Part shown: positions 24,232-31,200 of the stretch, piece after piece
How the letters are laid out: each line of letters starts with the position of its first letter
How positions within the stretch are numbered: position 1 is the first letter of the stretch
DNA from: Paenibacillus sp. HB172176
GTDB taxonomy: Bacteria > Bacillota > Bacilli > Paenibacillales > Paenibacillaceae
DNA length: 64,000 nt
Direction of reading: 5' to 3'
Assembly (NCBI RefSeq): GCF_011947265.1
Contig: NZ_JAATHD010000004.1
Location: forward strand, 62,001-126,000
The notes under the pieces: model-generated
Told to the model about the DNA's origin: nothing
The model's input: the letters and a program-made list of their open reading frames with translations, nothing else
Database searches by the model: none
Position numbers and translations under genes: made by a program

Positions 24232-24948
24232 TCACTCGAACTGCCGCTCGATTGTATAGCTCGGGAAGTCTCCGCGGAATACGCCGAAGCTGTACTCCAG
24301 CGGCGTATCGTCCTCGAGATAGCTGAAGGTGCGGACTTGAAGGCAAGGCGAGCCCTCCTTCACGCCAAGCAGCTTGACGGCGGTTTTGTCGGCGAGCACC
24401 GGCTTCAATTGCTCCACGGAGCGATGAGCTTTAAGCTTGTAAGCAGATTCGAGAAACGAGAATAAGGAGCCGTCCTTGTAATCATTGGCGAGTCCCGGAG
24501 CCAGATCCCACGCGATGTGGGTCGTTTCATAGAGAAGCGGCTCGTTGTCAGCATAGCGAACGCGAAGCAGTTGATTGATTGGAGCCTTCAATTTGACGCC
24601 AAGCAGCTCATGAAGCGGGGTTTCGGCAGGCATCACCTTGGCTTCGATAATAACGCTGGCAGGCTCCTTGCCGTTCATGAGCACATCCTCAGCGAAGCTG
24701 CGCGTCTGAATCAGATGAAGCTCCTTGCGTTTGACGAAGGTGCCTTTGCCCTGAAAGCGCTCGAGAATGCCCTGCGATTCAAGCTCGCTCAGCGCCATCC
24801 GAATGGTTGTGCGACTCGCGGAGAAAAGCTCGCATAGATCGGCTTCTGTGGGCAATTTCTCTCCGACTGTATAAACGCCGGATTGAATTTGCTTGAGAAG
24901 TTGTTCTTTAATATTAAAGTATAAGGAATTATTCGTTCTCTTTGTCAT
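24232..24948 (-). CDS. GntR-family regulator with UTRA domain (HutC/NagR-like)
   Basis: 238 residues. N-terminal winged helix (LYFNIKEQLLKQIQSGVYTV; LPTEADLCELFSASRTTIRMALSELESQGILERFQGKGTFV, about 9-75) and a C-terminal UTRA ligand domain (about 95-235; PLLYETTHIAW, LEYSFGVFRGD). This architecture is that of HutC-type repressors such as NagR, which respond to amino-sugar phosphates. Divergent from the BadF kinase/GH4 pair with a 115-bp gap, and convergent with the exported pair. An extended -10 promoter lies at 24980-24988. The 12-mer TTGTAATGACAA spans its start codon and recurs at 19371, suggesting autoregulation and control of the 12-24 kb block. Effector not known. Confidence 0.92.
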   Translation of the reverse strand: MTKRTNNSLYFNIKEQLLKQIQSGVYTVGEKLPTEADLCELFSASRTTIRMALSELESQGILERFQGKGTFVKRKELHLIQTRSFAEDVLMNGKEPASVIIEAKVMPAETPLHELLGVKLKAPINQLLRVRYADNEPLLYETTHIAWDLAPGLANDYKDGSLFSFLESAYKLKAHRSVEQLKPVLADKTAVKLLGVKEGSPCLQVRTFSYLEDDTPLEYSFGVFRGDFPSYTIERQFE

Positions 24949-24953
24949 TACAA
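24942..24953. promoter_or_regulatory. Second TTGTAATGACAA box, over the gntR start codon
   Basis: On the minus strand the 12-mer covers the ATG of the GntR gene. It matches the box at 19371-19382 exactly. Part of it is dictated by the start codon, so chance identity is possible. Confidence 0.35.
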
Positions 24954-24979
24954 CTTTCCTCCGAAATCAAATTTGTTAC

Positions 24980-24988
24980 ATTATATCA
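24980..24988 (-). promoter_or_regulatory. Extended -10 promoter of the GntR gene
   Basis: Minus-strand TGATATAAT is a perfect extended -10 (TG-N-TATAAT), about 30 bases upstream of the start codon, with GGAGGA between. No good -35 box is seen. Confidence 0.5.
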
Positions 24989-25063
24989 TGGAAAATCGAA
25001 GGATGAAATAGGAAATTATCGAACAAGACAGACTAATCATGTCAAGTATAGGAGTGGAGATGT

Positions 25064-26044
25064 ATGTACCTAGCGGGTGTGGACGGCGGCGGAAGCAAGA
25101 CATTCGCGGTTGTGTCAGACAGTCATGGAGCGATTCTGGGATCGGGAGCGGCAGGTTGCGGAAATCATCAGATGATCGGAGCGGAGGCGGCAGTCGCGAA
25201 TTTGAAGCTGGCGCTCTCTCTGGCGCTGGAGGAGGCCGGGATCAGGGAGGGGCAGCTTTCTTTCGTCCAATTCGGACTCGCGGGTGCGGACAGGCGCTTT
25301 GACATGGATAGATTGCATCCCGAAATCGAGAAGCAGATGCGTCTTCGGGAGTGGAATGTCGTATGCGATACGATTGAGGGCTTGCGGACCGGCAGCCCCG
25401 ATCACCTCGGCGTCGTGCTGGTTTGCGGAAGCAATTCGAATGCGGCGGGCAGGAACAAAGCAGGGCAAACCGTGCAAGTCGGCGGGTTTGACGCATTGTT
25501 CGGCGACCGGGCTGGAGGCTATTACTTGGCCGCGCAAGCCTTCGGCAGAACGATTCGATCCTGGGAAGGGCGCGAGCCGCACAGTTTGTTGGTCGAGCTT
25601 GTGCCTGCCGGGCTCGGCTTCCCGGGCATGCAGGAAATGATGGATTATTATTTGGATGAAGAGATCGAGACGGCGCCGCTCCAGCTGTCGTTCATTGTTC
25701 ATGAAGCAGCGGAAAGCGGCGATTGGCTCTCTCGCGAATTGTTGGGAGAGATGGGTAAGGAGCTGGGCATGTCGGCTGCAGCCGTTATTCGCAAGCTCGG
25801 CGGCTTTGGGGAAGAGACGGTGCCGATTGTGCTTACCGGAAGCATCCTTCAATCGGGCAGAAGCCAGCTGCTGCTGGATGCGCTGGAGAAGGAAGTGAGC
25901 GCGGCTCATCCGCAGTATCAGCTCATTATACCGGAGCTGGCGCCGGTGTTCGGAGCCGTAATGATGGCGATGGATCATTTGCATATAGAGGTTACAGATG
26001 AGATTATAGAGAATTTCGAGAAGTTTGGAGGACATCGCAGATGA
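25064..26044 (+). CDS. BadF/BcrA-type sugar kinase (N-acetylglucosamine kinase-like)
   Basis: 326 residues, cytosolic. The phosphate-1 motif GVDGGGSKT (5-13), the region FVQFGLAGADRRFD (about 66-79), CDTIEGLRTG and LVCGSNSNAAGRN (phosphate-2 type), GGFDALFGDRAGGYYLA (about 143-159) and IVLTGSILQSG (adenosine site) define the ASKHA-fold BadF/BadG/BcrA/BcrD group, which in sugar loci comprises GlcNAc kinases. Probable reaction: ATP-dependent 6-phosphorylation of GlcNAc or of an imported glycoside. Its stop overlaps the start of the GH4 gene (ATGA), so both are made together. Divergent from the GntR regulator. Start ATG 25064 has GGAG upstream. Confidence 0.88.
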   Translation: MYLAGVDGGGSKTFAVVSDSHGAILGSGAAGCGNHQMIGAEAAVANLKLALSLALEEAGIREGQLSFVQFGLAGADRRFDMDRLHPEIEKQMRLREWNVVCDTIEGLRTGSPDHLGVVLVCGSNSNAAGRNKAGQTVQVGGFDALFGDRAGGYYLAAQAFGRTIRSWEGREPHSLLVELVPAGLGFPGMQEMMDYYLDEEIETAPLQLSFIVHEAAESGDWLSRELLGEMGKELGMSAAAVIRKLGGFGEETVPIVLTGSILQSGRSQLLLDALEKEVSAAHPQYQLIIPELAPVFGAVMMAMDHLHIEVTDEIIENFEKFGGHRR

Positions 26045-27369
26045 AGAGAAACCAATTGAAACTAGCGGTAATCGGGGGTGGATCCTCCTATACGCCTGAA
26101 TTAATAGAAGGACTGATACGTTATCATGATGTTTTTCCCGTCGCCGAGCTGTATTTGGTAGATATCGAAGCCGGCTGGAATAAGCTTCAAATTATAGGAG
26201 AATTGTCGCAGCGAATGATTGACGCCAGCGGCAAGCCCATTAAGCTTCATCTCACATTGGATAGACGGGAGGCGATTCGGGGCGCTGATTTCGTCACGAC
26301 GCAGATGCGCGTAGGCATGCTGGATGCAAGATCGCGTGATGAGAAGATTCCGCTTAAGCATCGCCTGATCGGCCAGGAAACAACGGGAGCCGGCGGTTTC
26401 GCCAAGGCGCTTCGCACGATTCCTGTTATACTGGATATTTGCCGCGAGATGGAGGAGCTTGCTCCCGAAGCGTTCCTGATCAATTTCACGAATCCGGCCG
26501 GCATGGTCACAGAAGCGGTTAACAAATATTCGAGCATCAAGTCGGTCGGGCTTTGCAATCTGCCAATCAGCACAAAGATGCAGATTGCGGAGCTGTACGG
26601 CATTTCTCAGTCCCAGCTGTTCATCGAGATGGCGGGCATTAATCATTTGAACTGGACAACCAGGGTTGTCATTGAAGGAAAGGATATGACGGAGGATTTC
26701 CTGAGGAGACTGTCAGGCTCGAAGAGTCTGTCGATGGCCAATATTCCCGATCTGGAATGGGATTCCGCCTTTCTGCAATCGCTGGGCGCGCTGCCCTGCG
26801 CGTATCATCGCTACTACTATATGAAGGAAGAGATGCTTCGCGAGATTATGGAGCAATACAAGAACGAAGGGACGACCCGCGCGGATGTGGTCAAGCATGT
26901 GGAGGCGGAATTGTTCGAGCTGTACAAGCAGCCGGAGCTGAACGAGAAGCCCGCGCAATTGGAGCAGCGCGGAGGCGCTTATTATTCCGAAGCCGCCGTT
27001 CAGCTCATGAAGTCGATCTACAATGATATAGGAGATATTCAAACGGTGAATGTCCGAAATAGCGGCATTATCGCCTGCCTTCCGGACAACGTGACCATCG
27101 AAGTCAATTGCGTGATCAAGTCGGACGGTCCCCATCCGATCGCGCTGACCAAGCCGCTTCCTCCACAGATTAGAGGCTTGCTGCAGGTGGTGAAGGCCTA
27201 TGAGGAGCTGGCGGTCGAAGCTGCCGTGCACGGCGATTACCATGCAGCGCTGCAGGCGCTCACGATTCATCCTCTTGTCGGCGACGAGCAGATCGCGAAG
27301 GCGGTTCTGGACGATATTTTGAAGGAAAACGAGCCTTACTTGAAGCAGTTCCATGCGCAGAAGGCGTAG
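26041..27369 (+). CDS. GH4 6-phospho-beta-glucosidase-like enzyme (NAD+/metal dependent)
   Basis: 442 residues. GH4 enzymes hydrolyse 6-phospho-glycosides by an oxidation-elimination route using NAD+ and Mn2+. Visible: the NAD site LAVIGGGSSYTPEL (8-21), TTQMRVGMLDARSRDE (about 85-100), GQETTGAGGF (about 117-126), NFTNPAGMVTEA (about 148-159), the metal Cys in VGLCNLP and GINHLNW with the metal His. These fit the 6-phospho-beta-glucosidase branch (CelF/LicH) rather than the alpha branch. It overlaps the kinase gene by four bases. With no PTS here, the kinase may supply the phosphorylated substrate. A terminator follows at 27429. Confidence 0.92.
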   Translation: MKRNQLKLAVIGGGSSYTPELIEGLIRYHDVFPVAELYLVDIEAGWNKLQIIGELSQRMIDASGKPIKLHLTLDRREAIRGADFVTTQMRVGMLDARSRDEKIPLKHRLIGQETTGAGGFAKALRTIPVILDICREMEELAPEAFLINFTNPAGMVTEAVNKYSSIKSVGLCNLPISTKMQIAELYGISQSQLFIEMAGINHLNWTTRVVIEGKDMTEDFLRRLSGSKSLSMANIPDLEWDSAFLQSLGALPCAYHRYYYMKEEMLREIMEQYKNEGTTRADVVKHVEAELFELYKQPELNEKPAQLEQRGGAYYSEAAVQLMKSIYNDIGDIQTVNVRNSGIIACLPDNVTIEVNCVIKSDGPHPIALTKPLPPQIRGLLQVVKAYEELAVEAAVHGDYHAALQALTIHPLVGDEQIAKAVLDDILKENEPYLKQFHAQKA

Positions 27370-27428
27370 TGGGAATGGAGTGTAACGGATCGGCGGCACT
27401 GATAACAGCATAGCGTCAAGCTTCAGTT

Positions 27429-27464
27429 GCCCTTTGCGCGCTTCGGTGCGCAGGGGGCTTTTTT
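27429..27464 (+). terminator. Terminator after the kinase/GH4 operon
   Basis: An 11-bp stem (27429-27439 with 27448-27458, two G-U pairs) with loop GCTTCGGT, followed by six T. It is 60 bases after the stop. Confidence 0.85.
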
Positions 27465-27514
27465 GGCGGACAGATTCCTTCAGGCCTTCGGAAAGATTCG
27501 CCTGCCGCGCAGTT

Positions 27515-27699
27515 GTAACGGACATTTGCGACCTTTAGAAGCTCATTTTTTCTAATTCGGATTTTTAACGGACATTTGATCCGTTTAGCGGTTCAATCCA
27601 GTTGTCTGTGCGATAGAATTAGCCGCTAAGGTGACCAAATGTCCCTTACAGCAATCAGGCATCAAATAAAGCCGTGTAAGAGGACCAAATGTCCGTTAC
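27515..27699. repeat. Nested inverted-repeat element, four copies of GTAACGGACATTTG
   Basis: Copies at 27515-27533 and 27565-27582 (forward) and 27631-27649 and 27681-27699 (reverse). Spacing is about 50 bp within each pair. The outer pair shares a perfect 14-base arm; the inner pair is extended by TTTAGCGG/CCGCTAAG. The ~185-bp element can fold as one long hairpin or cruciform. No coding capacity and no transposase nearby. It resembles dispersed intergenic palindromes rather than CRISPR. Confidence 0.75.
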
Positions 27700-28060
27700 A
27701 GGGGGGAGTGTTTTCAAAAACGCTATCTGGTGTTTGAGAAACGGAATTTAGCGGCGTCAATTGGAGCATTCCGGCTAAATGAGAGACATCTTGCAAAATA
27801 GTTCCATAGCCTGGCATCCTACGTGTTGCGAGGTTTTTTGGCGTGCAAAAAAATGGAATAGACGAGGTGGTTTGGAGGCCGCTAGCATGGTAGTTGCCAC
27901 CTTAGAACCGACCTGGAATTTTTATGCTGATGAAAAGGGCCTGATGAAGAAGCCGAAAGAAGAAGCTTGGCGGGACATTCTCGGGCAGGAGAAAGGAGGG
28001 ACAGTAAGGCTTGGAAGGGCAACGTGTTGCCGGTTCTACAGTAGTACAAATCAGCGAATG

Positions 28061-28150
28061 TCAGGACAACATCAGCGACATTAGATCATTAGGACAGCAG
28101 GATATCAGGACATCAGCAGAACATCAGCGCAATGTCAGCGCACTACATGA
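28061..28150 (+). repeat. Iterated CATCAGC / GTCAG tract
   Basis: Short degenerate units (ATGTCAGGACA, ACATCAGCGACAT, ATCAGGACATCAGC, AACATCAGCGCAATGTCAGCGC) recur with irregular 10-16 base spacing over about 90 bases. Purpose unknown. Confidence 0.45.
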
Positions 28151-28197
28151 TACCTTAAAACATCTGCACATTACCAGCTAATACTTACACATAATCA

Positions 28198-28211
28198 CGA
28201 AAGCGCATACA
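28198..28211 (+). promoter_or_regulatory. Weak cre-like box upstream of the PL11-SLH gene
   Basis: CGAAAGCGCATACA matches TGWAANCGNTNWCA at 12 of 14 positions, 54 bases before the TTG start. Suggestive of CcpA control only. Confidence 0.3.
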
Positions 28212-28264
28212 TGATCTCGATGAATCTCGCGAAATTCTATTGAAGAATAAGGAGTGAATAATCA

Positions 28265-31200
28265 TTGGCGAATAAGAAACTCAAATATATCTCGTGCTTG
28301 CTGGCGCTCGCGCTGCTCTGTTCCAATGCTGCATTTGTCGCGGCGGCGGATACCGGAGGAGCGCCGGTTCCGGATCAGCTTATCTCAAGCACTGATTTCG
28401 AGGATGGGGATACCTGGGGTTTCATTCCCGGAGGAGGCGCCACGGCCGTCGTCGATGCGGAGGAGGGAGGGAACCATTATTTGAACGCCGGCGGCAGCGG
28501 CAGCGGCACGCGGCAGATTGTCAAAACGCTCGTGGAGCCGACTGATTCAGCGGCGATTCTAATGCAATTCGACTGGAAGCCCGGGGAGGTTTCCACGGCG
28601 ACAAATTCCAGCGAGGTACTGATTAGCGACGCCAATGGAAGCCCGCTGCTTCGGCTTGCGAAGGCTGGCGGGCCTGACGGCGGCATCAGCTACGGCATCG
28701 GAACGACTGGAACGGATTTGTCGGGCAATACGGAGGTAACGGGTGTAAGTAAGGATGGAAGCTGGCTTGAAGTGGAGATGCGGCTTGACTTCATTTCGGA
28801 GACGGCGTCTCTCTCGGTCTCGGACAAGGCGAATGCGGCGAACAGCTTTGCGGTCTCGGACATCTCCTTCAGCGCGCTTAACTATACGAATCACATCGCC
28901 TCGATTACCCTTAGAGGAAACCGGGCGAGCGGCAACACGCTGGGCTTCACTGCCGGTATTGACAATATGGGGATCTACGGCTCGGCGGAGGCGGCTCCCG
29001 CGCAGGGCTTGCAACAGATTACCGTTATCTCGAGCGTGTATGACAGCAGCATAACGATCGAGCAAGGTACGTTGAAAGAGGCTGTGATCGCTTCCTTCCC
29101 TTCCCAGCTTGACGTCAAGCTGGATAACGATGCGATCTTATCAGGGATGCCCGTTGCTTGGGACAGTGCGGATTATGATGCGAATCAGCTCGGTTCCTAC
29201 ACCTTCACGGGAACGCTCGACCCGGAGGGCATACCGAACGTGGCGAATGACGGCGGTGTTGAGGCGGTAATTGCCGTTACGGTGATTGCCTCATCCGAGC
29301 TGCCAGTAATAGAGGGCTTCGATACCGTTTATTACACCGATTTCGGCGATACGGCAGATGTTATTCCTCCGAATTGGGGCTTTGCGACGGCGAACGCAGC
29401 GCTTTCGATTCACGAGGGCGATCTTGCCGGCAACGCCACGCCCAAGCTGCAATTCGCCATTGAAAATCAAAGCGGAGGACGCGTGGCGTCCAAGACATTC
29501 GGGCAGGCTGTCAAAGGCAATCGGATTCTCGTCGCATTCGATTGGTATCCCGGACAGATGAATGACAAAGGGGCGAATCCGAACGAGAACGGCGGTGAGT
29601 TCCGCGTGCTTGACGCGTCGAACAACATTGTGTTCACGCTGAATTATACGAATAACGCGGCATTTACCTACTTCGCAGGAGGACGAGCCGAGACGGCCGA
29701 GGCGACGGCGTTCACTGATCCGGAGGCATGGTATCGCGTTGAAATCGAATTCGATCTGTCCGGGAACGCAGCCGAATTGAAGCTGACGAGCCTTGCGGAC
29801 GAGTCGACCGAATCCCACACGGTATCGCTGGATGGCGTCGCGTTCGACGGCTCTGTCGCCACGGTCAGGCTTGTCGGCCTTCGCACCTCGGGCAACAATC
29901 AGACATGGACCTCGTATCTGGACAATTTCGGCGTATACAACGTATCGATTCCGGACAACACAATCGTGAGTGTCGATCCCATTCCTTATGTGCGCGTATA
30001 TGCGGGTGAAACGGGTCAAGATTTCTCATCAATCGGGCTTCCGCAGACTGTGCAGGTGACGCTCGCGGACAGCTCCAAGGCGCAGGCGGAAATTAGCGAA
30101 TGGACGACAATCGGCAGCGCATGGAATCCTGCGGTCGCTGGCGTGTACGAATTCCGCGGAGAGCTTGCCGATTCGGAAGAGCTGGACAACAGCTTTGAAC
30201 GAAGCGCGACTGTCTATGTCTATAATCGGCTGCTGCCGCCGGATACGGAACGTCAGGCGGAATGGCTGGATCGCGGCGTAATCGCATTGAAGGCGGATGA
30301 CGGCATCTTCGTCAGCTGGCGGCTGCTTGCCGACGAGTACGACCGGGATGTGATGTTCAACCTGTATCGGAACGGGGAGAAGCTGAATGAAGCACCGCTT
30401 GCCGTGACGAATTTCCTGGATGAGGCCGGCGCGGCGGGAGACTCTTACTCTGTCGAGACGTTGGTGGACGGCGCATCGACGGAAACGAATGAGCGAATCG
30501 CGGCGGAGAACGATTATTTGTCCATTCCGCTGCAGAAGCCGGAAGGAGGAACGACGGCGACGGGGGATTATACGTACACAGCCAATGATGCCGGCGTCGG
30601 CGATCTGGACGGCGACGGACAATACGAGGTGATCGTCAAGTGGTACCCAACCAACAGCATTGACAGCTCGCAGCAAGGAATGACGGGTCCGACGATCTTT
30701 GATGCTTACCGAATGGACGGCACGCTGCTGTGGCGTATGAACATGGGGCTGAACCTGACGTCGGGCGCCCACTATAATCAGTTCATCGTGGCGGATCTCG
30801 ACGGGGACGGCAAGAGCGAGATGCTGATCAAAACGGCTGACGGAACTACGGTATACGGCGCGACGGACGGCATGGCTGACGAATCCAAGCTGGTGTCCCA
30901 AATTGGGAACCCTGCCGACAACGGCATTTGGGTAAATGAGCAAGGCCACATCGTTGGAGGTCCCGAATACATGACGGCCTTCAACGGAGAGACGGGCGAA
31001 GTCATCGACACAGTAGACTATGCGTTCCCTCTTGGAGACGTCGCATCATGGGGCGATACGTGGTACAACCGTTCGGATCGTTTCCTTGCGGGGCTGGCTT
31101 ACCTGGATGGGGTGAAGCCCAGCGCTGTATTCGGCAGGGGCTATTATGAGAGAACGACATTTGTCGCGTACAGCCTCGTGAACCATCAATTGGTACAGGA

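Larger units (their letters stand above)
27370..28264. other. 895-base interval without a credible gene
   Basis: Contains the terminator of the GH4 gene, the inverted-repeat element at 27515-27699, an iterated CATCAGC/GTCAGC tract near 28060-28150 and a weak cre-like box at 28198. An open frame at 27779-28084 has no ribosome site and an implausible composition. The rest shows nothing I can name. Confidence 0.6.

Noticed and set aside
27515..27699. Possible CRISPR array
   Set aside because: Only four copies, in opposite orientations, nested as an inverted repeat; no cas genes.
27779..28084. 101-codon open frame on the plus strand in the repeat-rich interval
   Set aside because: No ribosome site, implausible amino-acid mix, runs into the iterated CATCAGC tract and has no recognisable family.
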